Counted from the stretch's first letter, positions 41,376 to 49,871 are shown. The stretch: 55,690 bases of DNA from Halomonas sp. (GCF_029263665.1 NZ_JAJUFQ010000028.1:1-55690), one strand, 5' to 3'. Numbers and translations: made by a program. Notes: generated by a model from the sequence alone, not told the origin.

Positions 41376-41397
41376 AGGCCTCCGCTCAAGGAGGCCT
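41376..41397 (+). other. Hairpin between tctC-like and tctB-like genes
   Basis: AGGCCTCC (41376-41383) and GGAGGCCT (41390-41397) form a perfect 8-bp stem with a 6-nt loop, followed by TTCC. It starts 12 bp after the binding-protein stop. It probably causes partial termination or protects the binding-protein mRNA, giving excess receptor over membrane subunits. Confidence 0.55.
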
Positions 41398-41417
41398 TTC
41401 CATCAGGGTAATCCATC

Positions 41418-41891
41418 ATGAACCAGTACAAGACCAGCAAGATACCTGAACTCGTTTTCCCCGCTATATTATTCGCAACTTCCCTCGGCTACCTGACATA
41501 TTCCCTTGCGCTTGGAGCACCGATAAGCAAAGGCCTTCCCAGCCCTTTATTCTTTCCCACTGTTCTGGGAGCTGTTGCCCTTCTACTGTCCATTACTCTC
41601 CTTTATAGAGCCATTCGCTCCGTCAAGGACAGCTCCCAGGAAGAGAAGAAGGAAGAGACGACAGCGCTAAGGCCAGCCCTTATCGTTATCGCAACCATTG
41701 CCTATATCTCAATATTCAATTTTGCTGGATATTTTCTATCTTCCTTACTCTACATTTTCTGCATTATTGCCATTTTTTCCGACCTCAAGAAGCCATTTGT
41801 CACAGCCATAGGAAGCATCATCATCACTAGCATGGGGCTTCTTGTCTTTGAGTATGTCTTCCGTATCCGTCTGCCTGGCATTCTGGAGTGA
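41418..41891 (+). CDS. Tripartite tricarboxylate transporter small membrane subunit (TctB-like)
   Basis: A 157-residue protein with four membrane helices and a short charged loop (about 75-90, 'SSQEEKKEETTALRP'). It has the position and topology of TctB; sequence conservation in this family is low, so the call leans on context. Its DNA is more AT-rich than its neighbours. Only 3 bp separate it from tctA. Confidence 0.85.
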   Translation: MNQYKTSKIPELVFPAILFATSLGYLTYSLALGAPISKGLPSPLFFPTVLGAVALLLSITLLYRAIRSVKDSSQEEKKEETTALRPALIVIATIAYISIFNFAGYFLSSLLYIFCIIAIFSDLKKPFVTAIGSIIITSMGLLVFEYVFRIRLPGILE

Positions 41892-41894
41892 CAC

Positions 41895-43439
41895 ATGGAC
41901 TTTACACTTCTCGTATTAAGTAGTTTTTCAGAGTTATTCCATCCCACCACTCTGATCTATGTCGTCACGGGTTTTCTGATAGGAACGGTCTTTGCGGCCA
42001 TTCCAGGCCTGACCGCCACGCTGGCTCTGGCACTATTGCTGCCCCTGACATATAGCCTCGATCTCACCACTGCCTTGATGGCCTGTGCCAGTATCTACAT
42101 GGCCGGCATGTGTGGCGGCAGCATTACCGCAACGACCATCAACATCCCGGGCGCGCCATCTTCCATGATGACTGCGCTGGAGGGGTATCCCATGCAGCAG
42201 CGCGGCCAGGGTGCCCAGGCTCTGGGTCATGCGTCTCTGGCCTCGATGATCGGTGGTGGCATTGGTGCCCTGCTCTTGATCATGCTTGCCCCTTTCGTCG
42301 CTGAAGCATCTTTGCTGGTGCAGACGGCCGGCAAGTTCTCCCTGATCGCCTTTGCCCTGGTCGTCATTGTCATTGCCCAGCGAGGCCGTATTGTAAAAGC
42401 CGCCATGGCGGCCTGCCTTGGCCTGATGCTGGCAACGATCGGGCTCGACAGCATGGTTCCCATGGCGCGCTTCACCTTCGGGACAGAGGCACTGACGGCC
42501 GGTATTGACCTGATGCCGGTCATCATCGGCACCTTTGCCATCAGTGAGTTGCTGATCCAGGCCAGAACCATTGCCGAACACAAGCGCCTACGCCAGGAAG
42601 CTCTCCAGGCTCCGGCCATTCGCCGGCGGGACTTCGTGCCGCCACTGTCCTCGATTCGCGAGATCGGTTTCTGGTGCTATCTCAAGTCATCACTGATTGG
42701 CTATCTGGTCGGCACCTTGCCGGGAGCGGGCGGCTCCATGGGCAGCTTCCTTGCCTATGCCGAAGCCGTGCGCACATCTCGCGAGCCCGAGCGCTTTGGC
42801 AAGGGCAATCCCCAGGGTATTGCTGCGGCCGAGAGCGCCAACAACGCCGTCTGTGGCGGTGCCCTGGTGCCCATGCTGACCTTCGGTATTCCAGGTGATC
42901 CTATTACCGCCATCGTACTCGGTGTGTTGATCATCAATGGTATCCAGCCAGGCCCTCAGCTATTGGCAGATCAGGCTGGGCTGATTGCTCCTATGCTGGC
43001 CTCGCTGCTGTTCAGCGCCATTGTGCTCATTCCTCTGACACTATTTCTCATTGGACCGTACTTCATTCGCATCGTCTCCATACGCAAGGACATGTTGTAC
43101 GGAGCCATCGCCCTGCTTGCCGTGGTTGGCAGTTACGTCGCCACCTACTCGGTCTACCAGATGGGACTGACTCTGGCGCTAGGCGTTCTTGCCTATTATC
43201 TTCGCAAGCATGACTATCCGGTTATCACGCTATTGTTGGGTTTCATTCTTGCGCCCAACCTGGAGGAGTTTCTCAGAAGATCGCTGACCCTTTCCCAGGG
43301 TGATCCATCCATTTTCTTCACCAGCATGGACAGCCTGTTCTTCATTGTTCTCACTGTGATTTTTGTCTACTTTCTCGCCATAAAACGTCCAGTTCAATAT
43401 AATTCGGACAAAAGAAGCACTAGCGGAATTGCCAAATGA
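41895..43439 (+). CDS. Tripartite tricarboxylate transporter large permease (TctA-like)
   Basis: A 514-residue protein with about 11-12 helices. 'AAIPGLTATLALALLLPLTY', 'NIPGAPSSMMTALEGYPMQQ', 'GTLPGAGGSMGSFLAYAEA' and 'FGIPGDPITAIVLGVLIING' are TctA signatures, with duplicated Gly/Pro-rich re-entrant segments. It imports a carboxylate with the TctC receptor. GGAG sits 6 nt before the ATG. Its stop overlaps the GntR start (ATGA). Confidence 0.93.
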   Translation: MDFTLLVLSSFSELFHPTTLIYVVTGFLIGTVFAAIPGLTATLALALLLPLTYSLDLTTALMACASIYMAGMCGGSITATTINIPGAPSSMMTALEGYPMQQRGQGAQALGHASLASMIGGGIGALLLIMLAPFVAEASLLVQTAGKFSLIAFALVVIVIAQRGRIVKAAMAACLGLMLATIGLDSMVPMARFTFGTEALTAGIDLMPVIIGTFAISELLIQARTIAEHKRLRQEALQAPAIRRRDFVPPLSSIREIGFWCYLKSSLIGYLVGTLPGAGGSMGSFLAYAEAVRTSREPERFGKGNPQGIAAAESANNAVCGGALVPMLTFGIPGDPITAIVLGVLIINGIQPGPQLLADQAGLIAPMLASLLFSAIVLIPLTLFLIGPYFIRIVSIRKDMLYGAIALLAVVGSYVATYSVYQMGLTLALGVLAYYLRKHDYPVITLLLGFILAPNLEEFLRRSLTLSQGDPSIFFTSMDSLFFIVLTVIFVYFLAIKRPVQYNSDKRSTSGIAK

Positions 43440-44164
43440 GCCTTGATAAAAACAGCATTCTCGGGACACCTCCCCGAAGAGAGAAACTGGCTGACAAGCT
43501 TTATGGAAAACTTATGCAGGCCATCATTGATGGCCAGTTCAAGAAAGGCGAAAAATTGCCATCAGAGCACCGCATATGTCAGCACTACTCGGTTTCTCGC
43601 CCTGTCGTCAGGGAGGCGCTGATGCGCCTCCAGGCCGACGGCATCATCATTTCTCGTCAGGGGTCAGGCAGCTTCATTCAACGTATTCCTCCTGCTGGTC
43701 TCATTCAGTACGCCGATGCCTCGGATGTATCCCTGCTTCTCAAGAGCTACGAGGTCCGAATCGCACTGGAATGCGAGGCCAGCGCGCTGGCGGCGGAACG
43801 ACGTAATGAAGGACAACTGATCCAGCTTCGCGATGCGCTCAAGGGAATGGAAGAAGATTTTTCGCAAGGCCGCATCGCCAGCGAAGCAGACTTCACCTTC
43901 CATATGGTGATTGCAGAAGCCACCGGGAACGATATGTTCCCGAGCATTCTCGAATCCATCCATATCGATATCGAAAAGGCCATGACCATGGCCTTGAGCA
44001 TCACGCAAAGCGCCAGTCAGGAGCGCATCGACCGGGTCATAGGTGAGCACCGCATGATTCTGGAAGCCATCGAGCAGAGAGACAGCGACGGCGCTCGGCT
44101 GGCCATGCGCAGTCACATCAACCGAGTCCGCAAACGCGTTACGGATAACCTCAGCGATGCATGA
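43436..44164 (+). CDS. GntR/FCD-family regulator of the DapA-TTT operon
   Basis: The 242-residue protein has a winged-helix domain ('LPSEHRICQHYSVSRPVVRE', 'GIIISRQGSGSFIQ') and an FCD ligand domain ('EVRIALECEASALAAERR', 'ADFTFHMVIAEATGN', 'EHRMILEAIE') with the conserved Asp/His metal ligands. It is the last gene of the operon and overlaps tctA by 4 bp. The TGACAAA-type dyads upstream of the DapA-like gene are its probable targets. Confidence 0.9.
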   Translation: MSLDKNSILGTPPRREKLADKLYGKLMQAIIDGQFKKGEKLPSEHRICQHYSVSRPVVREALMRLQADGIIISRQGSGSFIQRIPPAGLIQYADASDVSLLLKSYEVRIALECEASALAAERRNEGQLIQLRDALKGMEEDFSQGRIASEADFTFHMVIAEATGNDMFPSILESIHIDIEKAMTMALSITQSASQERIDRVIGEHRMILEAIEQRDSDGARLAMRSHINRVRKRVTDNLSDA

Positions 44165-44183
44165 TGTGGCGACGGGGCAACAG

Positions 44184-44200
44184 GCATTTATGCAGGCTTC
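44184..44200. repeat. Half copy of the dispersed end repeat beside a CTAA site
   Basis: The reverse complement GGAAGCCTGCATAAATG matches the MITE end GGAAACGCTGCATAAATG with small changes and abuts CTAA (44201-44204), a YTAR-type target. CTA is also the stop codon of the minus-strand sigma factor gene. The other end is not visible, so it is a remnant. Confidence 0.5.
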
Positions 44201-45058
44201 CTAATGCAGATGCCTCAACTTGTCAGGATTCCTCACCACATAAATGGCAGCAATCCTGCCATCCTCGATATCGAGCGCTGTCGTCTGGAACTCACCATCG
44301 GCCTCCAGCGTGACGAACCCCGGCAGACCGTTGACGAACCCTGTACGCACCAGTGTCGATCCATGCTCCCGGAGCTTGGCGGCGAGGCCTTGGTGAAACT
44401 TCATCACGGCCTCAAAACCCAGAATGGGTTTGCTGGCAGCAGCACGCTTGCCACCACCATCGGCATGCACACTGATGTCAGCAGCCAGCATTGCACCCAG
44501 GGCTTGCATATCGCCGCTGCGCGATGCGACGAAGAAGGCCTTGGCAATCTCCAGGCCCCGATGTCTGCTCATCTGATAACGAGGCCTTTCCTCACGCACA
44601 TGGGCACGTGCACGGGCAGCGAGCTGGCGACAGGCGGTGACATCACGATGAATGGTCGTGGCAACTTCCTCGAATGCCAGCCCGAACACATCGTGCAGCA
44701 GGAACGCCGCTCTCTCGAGCGGCGATAGACGTTCCAATGCCAGCATCAATGGCAAGGTAACGTCCTCTTCTTCCTCCTCTTCCACTACCGGCTCGGGAAG
44801 CCACGGGCCTACGTAAGTCTCACGCTGATGCCGCGCCGACTTGAGCTGATCGAGGCACAGCCGTGTGACCGTGCGACGCAGAAACGCCTTGGGCTCGCTC
44901 ACCTCTTCGCGATCTACCTTCATCCAGCGGATGAAGGCCTCCTGCAGAATATCCTCCGCGTCAGCAACAGAGCCGAGCATGCGGTAGGCAACGCGCATGA
45001 GCCTTGGTCGCAAGGCATCGAAACCGATGGCTGCATCCTCATGTCTCACGCCTGTCAT
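44201..45058 (-). CDS. ECF41-family RNA polymerase sigma factor
   Basis: The 285-residue protein has sigma-70 regions 2 ('RMLGSVADAEDILQEAFIRW') and 4 ('LERLSPLERAAFLLHDVFGL', 'FEEVATTI'), then a SnoaL-like C-terminal extension. The extension carries the ECF41 hallmarks: 'WLPEP' in the linker, 'DGGGK' and the terminal 'NPDKL'. In this family the extension acts as a built-in anti-sigma element. An acidic run of six Glu follows WLPEP. The gene overlaps the carboxymuconolactone-decarboxylase gene by 4 bp, the standard ECF41 pairing, and an exact ECF41 promoter lies upstream of that gene. Confidence 0.95.
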   Translation of the reverse strand: MTGVRHEDAAIGFDALRPRLMRVAYRMLGSVADAEDILQEAFIRWMKVDREEVSEPKAFLRRTVTRLCLDQLKSARHQRETYVGPWLPEPVVEEEEEEDVTLPLMLALERLSPLERAAFLLHDVFGLAFEEVATTIHRDVTACRQLAARARAHVREERPRYQMSRHRGLEIAKAFFVASRSGDMQALGAMLAADISVHADGGGKRAAASKPILGFEAVMKFHQGLAAKLREHGSTLVRTGFVNGLPGFVTLEADGEFQTTALDIEDGRIAAIYVVRNPDKLRHLH

Positions 45059-45531
45059 CGAGTGCCCACCCTGGCGACAGAGGCTTTCACTTCGGCAGGA
45101 TCGACCCAGACACCGAACCCGGTAGCGATACGGTTCCAGCCATTGATGACACTGAGTATCAAGGTAAGCTTCACCTGCTCCTCCTCGTTGAACTGATCCT
45201 GCAGGGCCTGGTAGGCAGCATCTCGATCATGCCCCTCCGAGAGCCGCGTCATCACCTCGGTCCAGCCAAGTGCAGCACGCTCACGATCGCTATAGCAGGG
45301 CGCCTCACGCCATGCTGAAAGCAGGTTGATGCGCTGTTCGGTTTCTCCGTTCTCCCGTGCAAACACCGTATGCATGTTGAGGCAGTTGGCGCAGCCATTG
45401 ATCTGTGAAGCACGAATCTCGACGAGCCCGACAAGTGTCGGATCCATGCTCTTGTTGATAGTAAGAGACACTCGCTGCCAATCCTGCATCAGCGAGGGAG
45501 CAGCAGCAAAGGGGTCAACTTTCACCGTCAT
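45055..45531 (-). CDS. Carboxymuconolactone decarboxylase/AhpD-family protein, ECF41 partner
   Basis: A 158-residue, all-helical protein with the AhpD-type redox motif C47-x-x-C50-x-x-x-H54 in 'QINGCANCLNMH'. Family members act as thiol-dependent peroxidase partners, though the role of ECF41-linked ones is unsettled. I start it at 45531, where AAGGAGAAG precedes the ATG; a longer frame would extend into 14-bp repeats. It is the first gene of an operon with the sigma factor and is preceded 66 bp upstream by an ECF41 promoter. Confidence 0.92.
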   Translation of the reverse strand: MTVKVDPFAAAPSLMQDWQRVSLTINKSMDPTLVGLVEIRASQINGCANCLNMHTVFARENGETEQRINLLSAWREAPCYSDRERAALGWTEVMTRLSEGHDRDAAYQALQDQFNEEEQVKLTLILSVINGWNRIATGFGVWVDPAEVKASVARVGTR

Positions 45532-45552
45532 GGTTCTTCTCCTTCTGTGGGT

Positions 45553-45593
45553 TTCGATACATTCAGTTCGATACATTCAGAAAGTTTCGATAC
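45553..45593. repeat. 14-bp tandem repeat in the leader of the ECF41 operon
   Basis: TTCGATACATTCAG occurs at 45553-45566 and 45567-45580, and a third partial copy TTCGATAC at 45586-45593. The repeats lie between the -10 element and the ribosome site, so they would be in the 5' untranslated RNA. Confidence 0.75.
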
Positions 45594-45596
45594 CTA

Positions 45597-45623
45597 GACG
45601 AGTGAAGCGCCGCGAGTGTGACA
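45597..45623 (-). promoter_or_regulatory. ECF41-type promoter
   Basis: On the minus strand TGTCACA (45623-45617), a 16-nt spacer and CGTC (45600-45597) match exactly the ECF41 consensus TGTCACA-N16-CGTC as I recall it. The -10 element is 66 bp upstream of the decarboxylase-like gene that leads the sigma operon. Confidence 0.85.
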
Positions 45624-45885
45624 CCACATCGTAAATTTTCTGCTATCTACGCATCACACATCACCATGACGCCTTTTGTAAGCGACCAAACGACGACACG
45701 TCTGACATCGCGCGGTCATGAGCCACTAATGGCACCGAATAGAACGATGGCGCCGATATAGAACGGGAGCTTGGGTGGATAGCACCATGCTCTGGCGCGT
45801 ACAATGCGCGCTCCACTTTGGTCGTAGTCGCTTGTCGTGTCGGCCCAAGCCTCTCATCCATGTCCCTCCCGCGAGATTCTCTGCC
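45624..45885 (+). other. Upstream region of the ABC-F gene, no gene seen
   Basis: This stretch lies between the ECF41 promoter and the GTG start of the ABC-F gene. TACAAT at 45800-45805 could be a -10 box, but no suitable -35 is 16-18 bp away. The frame of the ABC-F gene stays open upstream to 45775, which is why longer starts are possible. Nothing else is recognised. Confidence 0.4.
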
Positions 45886-47475
45886 GTGCTCTCTACCGCC
45901 AACATCACCATGCAGTTTGGCCCCAAGCCGCTGTTCGAAAACGTTTCTGTCAAATTCGGCCAGGGGCATCGCTATGGCCTGATCGGAGCCAACGGCTGTG
46001 GCAAGTCGACCCTGATCAAGATTCTCGGGGGCGACCTGGAGCCTACCAGCGGCCAGGTGATGAAAGATGCCACCACACGACTGGGCAAGCTACGTCAGGA
46101 TCAGTTCGCCTTCGAGAACGAGCGTGTCATCGATACGGTGATCATGGGCAACGAAGAGCTGTGGTCTGTCGCGGCCGAGCGTGAGCGCATCTATTCGCTG
46201 GCCGAGATGAGTGAAGAAGATGGCATGGCGGTGGCGGATCTCGAAGTGCGCTTTGCCGAACTCGATGGCTATACCGCCGAGTCGCGTGCCGGTGAGTTGC
46301 TGCTTGGCCTGGGTATCCCCCTGGAACAGCATGATCAGCCGATGAGTGTGGTCGCTCCGGGCTGGAAGCTCCGGGTACTGTTGGCCCAGGCGCTGTTCAG
46401 CGATCCCGACGTGCTGCTGCTGGATGAGCCGACCAACCATCTCGATATCAATACGATTCGCTGGCTGGAAGATATTCTCAAAGCGCGTTCGTCGACCATG
46501 ATCATCATCTCTCACGATCGCCACTTCCTGAACAGCGTCTGTACCCACATGGCGGACCTGGACTACGGCGAGTTGCAGCTGTTTCCCGGCAACTACGATG
46601 AGTACATGACCGCTGCCACTCAGGCGCGCGAACGTCTGCATAACGAGAATGCCAAGAAGAAGGCTGAAATCGCCGAGCTCAAGCAATTCGTCAGCCGCTT
46701 CTCGGCCAATGCTTCCAAGGCCAAGCAGGCGACCTCGCGCCAGCGCAAGATCGACAAGATCCAGCTCAATGAGGTCAAGCCCTCATCACGCATCAGCCCC
46801 TTCATTCGCTTTGAGCAGAACAAGAAGATTCATCGTCAGGCGCTGGCGGTGGAAGCACTCTCCAAGGCCTGGGACGACAATGTCCTGTTCGAGCGTTTTG
46901 ACCTGAGAATCGAAGCGGGAGAACGCATCGCCATCATCGGGCCCAACGGCATCGGCAAGACCACCTTGCTCAACTGCCTGGTCGGCGCGATGGCACCTGA
47001 CGCCGGCGAGGTGAAATGGACCGATGCGGCTGAAGTCGGTTATTTCGCTCAGGACCACGCGGCGGACTTCGACGGTGGCGAGACGCTGTTCGAATGGATG
47101 CAGCAATGGACGACCGCCGGCGAGCAGACAGTACGTGGCGCCCTCGGCCGAATGCTGTTCTCCAACGACGACATCGGCAAGTCGGTCAAAGTCATTTCAG
47201 GTGGCGAGCAAGGGCGTATGCTGTTCGGCAAACTCTCGCTGCAAAACCCCAACGTGCTGGTCATGGATGAGCCCACCAACCACCTGGACATGGAGTCCAT
47301 CGAAGCGCTCAACCTGGCATTGGAGCACTATCCCGGCACCCTGATTTTCGTCAGCCACGACCGAGAGTTCGTTGGCTCACTGGCCACGCGCATCATCGAG
47401 ATGAAAGACGATGGCATCGTCGATTTCAGCGGCAGCTATGATGACTACCTGCGCAGTCAGGGCGTGCTCGGCTAA
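45886..47475 (+). CDS. ybiT: ABC-F family ATPase, YbiT-like
   Basis: The 529-residue cytoplasmic protein has two ABC domains without membrane segments. Walker A motifs are 'GANGCGKST' and 'GPNGIGKTT', and both halves have 'LLLDEPTNHLD'/'VMDEPTNHLD'. Between them is the ABC-F linker ('TAATQARERLHNENAKKKAE'). ABC-F proteins bind the ribosomal E site and relieve stalled translation. The sequence tracks E. coli YbiT (530 residues) from end to end, so I start it at the GTG at 45886, equivalent to the YbiT N-terminus, although upstream ATGs are in frame. A hairpin lies after the stop. Confidence 0.93.
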   Translation: MLSTANITMQFGPKPLFENVSVKFGQGHRYGLIGANGCGKSTLIKILGGDLEPTSGQVMKDATTRLGKLRQDQFAFENERVIDTVIMGNEELWSVAAERERIYSLAEMSEEDGMAVADLEVRFAELDGYTAESRAGELLLGLGIPLEQHDQPMSVVAPGWKLRVLLAQALFSDPDVLLLDEPTNHLDINTIRWLEDILKARSSTMIIISHDRHFLNSVCTHMADLDYGELQLFPGNYDEYMTAATQARERLHNENAKKKAEIAELKQFVSRFSANASKAKQATSRQRKIDKIQLNEVKPSSRISPFIRFEQNKKIHRQALAVEALSKAWDDNVLFERFDLRIEAGERIAIIGPNGIGKTTLLNCLVGAMAPDAGEVKWTDAAEVGYFAQDHAADFDGGETLFEWMQQWTTAGEQTVRGALGRMLFSNDDIGKSVKVISGGEQGRMLFGKLSLQNPNVLVMDEPTNHLDMESIEALNLALEHYPGTLIFVSHDREFVGSLATRIIEMKDDGIVDFSGSYDDYLRSQGVLG

Positions 47476-47525
47476 GCCGTCTTTCTTGCTCTCAAAACCC
47501 CTGCACTCAAAGCCCTTCATTCAAA

Positions 47526-47557
47526 GCCCCCTCCGAGGCCTTTACCTCGAAGGGGGC
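47526..47557. terminator. Terminator-like hairpin between ybiT and the convergent transporter operon
   Basis: GCCCCCT-C-CGAGG and CCTCG-A-AGGGGGC pair as a 12-bp stem with one C/A mismatch and a 6-nt loop. It is 51 bp after the ybiT stop and 72 bp beyond the stop of the small convergent gene, so it can serve both. No T tract follows on either strand. Confidence 0.55.
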
Positions 47558-47628
47558 GATGCACTCATTCAGATCATGATCGTCGAGCCAGCGTCAGGCT
47601 CACGGCTGGATCGAAGGTACAACAGACC

Positions 47629-47757
47629 TCAGACAAGCGACCTGCGCTGGCGGCGGGCTTCGCGCCGATCACGCCATACGGCACGACAGATCAACACCAG
47701 CACGCCCAGAGTCAGGGCTGGCCAGATCAGTACATAGACGGCAAAGAGGGTAGTCAT
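47629..47757 (-). CDS. 42-residue single-helix transporter companion
   Basis: A very small protein, MTTLFAVYVLIWPALTLGVL followed by VLICRAVWRDRREARRQRRS and LV. It has one membrane helix and a strongly basic cytoplasmic tail. It starts 58 bp after the SSS transporter gene on the same strand, with GGAG 7 nt before the ATG. Its 'VYVLIWPxL...VLxxICR' pattern resembles a family annotated as putative transporter small subunit that follows SSS genes. A role as accessory subunit is inferred from that and from position. Confidence 0.7.
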   Translation of the reverse strand: MTTLFAVYVLIWPALTLGVLVLICRAVWRDRREARRQRRSLV

Positions 47758-47815
47758 GGACAAACTCCGTGTGATGGGCGCCGGTATGCCGACGCCATAG
47801 TAGCTGGGATATAGA

Positions 47816-49516
47816 TCAGCGCTGCGTAGCGAGAGGTGCGGGTACAGGCTCTTTGGTCGACTCAACTGATTCCGCGTCGACGATATGCTCGTCGTAGTTT
47901 CCGACCTGCTCACGAATGCTGTCGAAATCAAAGCGCTCCCGGCTGGCCAGACTCATCACTACACACACCAGAGTGCTGGTGCCATAGGCGGTCAAGGAGG
48001 CCAGCAGCACGGTATAGTCACGCAGGAAGCCAGTGGCGAAGATCAGCATCGCCACCAATGCCAGCCCACCTGCGGTGAAGCCGGCCACGCGGCCAAGAAA
48101 ACCAAAAACCATCAAGCCGATGATGACTCCGCCGCCGATACTGCCCAGAACCTCGAAGAACAGTCCTGTTACCCCCGACAGAGGTACCCACTCAAAGCGG
48201 GCCACACAGAACACCAGCATGGCGACCAGCACAGAGGTGGTGAATGCAGCATTGGTGACCCGGTTCCAGAAGCAGCTGGCGATGACTGGAAAGACGATGG
48301 CGCCCCATAACGCACCGACAAAGACCAGCATCACCAGGATATCCAGCGAGAAGCTGGCGAAGATAATGCCAATGGCAGTGGCAACGATCATGGTCAATCG
48401 CCCCACCAGTAACATGCGTTCAGGGTTGGCCTTGCCCCGGGCAATATTCTTCCCGTAAACGTCGGCCATCATGATCGCTGACAGCGCCGAAAGATCGGAA
48501 TCTGCCGTAGAAGACAGCGAACCTATCACCAGGATGAAGAACAACGCGATGAACACCGGCGGCAGATAACCCGAGACCATCTGCGGAATCAGATTGTTCA
48601 TGTCGCCGTTCAAGGGCTCGACGCCAAGTGTCAGCGCCATCAACCCGATCATCCCCAGACCAATGACAATGGCGCCATAACCGATGGTAGCAGTGAGAAA
48701 AGTCGGCTTGATGTGCTCTTCCTTGACGGCAAACAGGCGCTGGGAAATGGTCTGGTTGCCGATGGCATAGGCCAGTACAGCGACGAAGAAAGGTGCCCCC
48801 TGGTTAAGAACAGCATCAGCAGAAAAGAAATTGGCCTGCTCGGCGCTCAGGTTATCAAGCCCTGCGACCAGCTCACTCGGGCCGCCCATCGCAAAGAACA
48901 CAGCGGGAATGATAACCACAGCAATGGCCATCAGAGCGACCAGCTGAGCGAAATCGGTAAGCACCGAAGCACGAAAACCCGACCACAAGGTATAGAGCAG
49001 TACACCAGTCCCGGCCATGATCACCCCTGCCTGAAAAGACAGTGGCGAGAGTACCGATACCAGCGCTCCAGCAGCAGTGAAGTTGACCATCAAGCTGATG
49101 ATGCTGCCCAGCAGGTTGGACAGCGCCAGGATCAATTGGCTGGAGGAGCCGTGGCGGGCATGAATCAGCTCGCCCAGGGTATGGGCATTAGGGGCAAGCT
49201 TGCGAAAACGCCGGCCGAAAGGATAGATGAACAGAATCATCAGTGCCCCCCACAGTCCGTAGTGGATGGGGCCTGAGACACCGTAGGTATAGCCTGAAGT
49301 CGCGGCGGCGTAAAAAGAAGCCGCCCATATCCAGGTCGCAGTCATGCTCGCTGCACCAATACCAAAGCCAACGCGATGATTGGAGACCATGAAGGCATCG
49401 GCATCTTCTTTTTTCTTGCGAATACCAAGCGTCAGCAGATAAGTGCCGCCATAAAAGGCGAACATCAGCAGGATGACTGTCAGGGTCGAAAATTGATGGA
49501 GTGGAGCGTTGTTCAA
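47816..49516 (-). CDS. Sodium:solute symporter (SSS family), substrate unknown
   Basis: A 566-residue transporter with about 13 helices. 'DADAFMVSNHRVGFGIGAAS', 'TATWIWAASFYAAATSGYTY' and 'SSTADSDLSALSAIMMADVY' fit the SSS family, the last being close to the Dur3/urea and related branches. No catabolic genes flank it, so the substrate is open. No ATG or GTG suits the start; TTG at 49516-49514 with GAGG six bases upstream is the best choice, another TTG lies two codons earlier but touches the ribosome site. The 42-residue companion gene follows. Upstream on the same strand is a long untranslated leader with a hairpin-T4 structure. Confidence 0.85.
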   Translation of the reverse strand: MNNAPLHQFSTLTVILLMFAFYGGTYLLTLGIRKKKEDADAFMVSNHRVGFGIGAASMTATWIWAASFYAAATSGYTYGVSGPIHYGLWGALMILFIYPFGRRFRKLAPNAHTLGELIHARHGSSSQLILALSNLLGSIISLMVNFTAAGALVSVLSPLSFQAGVIMAGTGVLLYTLWSGFRASVLTDFAQLVALMAIAVVIIPAVFFAMGGPSELVAGLDNLSAEQANFFSADAVLNQGAPFFVAVLAYAIGNQTISQRLFAVKEEHIKPTFLTATIGYGAIVIGLGMIGLMALTLGVEPLNGDMNNLIPQMVSGYLPPVFIALFFILVIGSLSSTADSDLSALSAIMMADVYGKNIARGKANPERMLLVGRLTMIVATAIGIIFASFSLDILVMLVFVGALWGAIVFPVIASCFWNRVTNAAFTTSVLVAMLVFCVARFEWVPLSGVTGLFFEVLGSIGGGVIIGLMVFGFLGRVAGFTAGGLALVAMLIFATGFLRDYTVLLASLTAYGTSTLVCVVMSLASRERFDFDSIREQVGNYDEHIVDAESVESTKEPVPAPLATQR

Positions 49517-49724
49517 GAGCAACCTCGAAGTGGGTGGAACAGAAGCGCGCCACCAGCGCCGCGACTTGCCACGGGCACAGGACGCAGTGAAGAGATGACC
49601 ATGAGGGCACGAGAAACACGCTCGACGAGATGTCCCCGATCAGCCCAAGCAGGGCTTCGGAAGAAGGCAAAACGCGCTATCGGCCGTCATGGCGGCAGAG
49701 GCAGGAAACGTCGTCGAATCGACG

Positions 49725-49787
49725 TCAGAAAATCGGCGGTGGGCGGCGCGGCATGCAGCGGCCCTGGTCAGCATAATGGGGCGACAT
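49725..49787 (-). CDS. Candidate 20-residue leader peptide ending in PPPIF
   Basis: An ATG at 49787-49785 with AGAGGAAA just upstream opens a frame encoding MSPHYADQGRCMPRRPPPIF before a stop. It lies in the leader of the SSS transporter gene, about 210 bp before its start. A three-proline run slows ribosomes without EF-P, which could matter for attenuation, but there is no comparative support. It may be a chance frame. Confidence 0.2.
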   Translation of the reverse strand: MSPHYADQGRCMPRRPPPIF

Positions 49788-49871
49788 GGATTTCCTCTCT
49801 ATCGATAACGACGTCGCCAGACAACCGAAAATGCCGGTGATCACGTCATCATCGTGGTAGTGAGACCAAAA

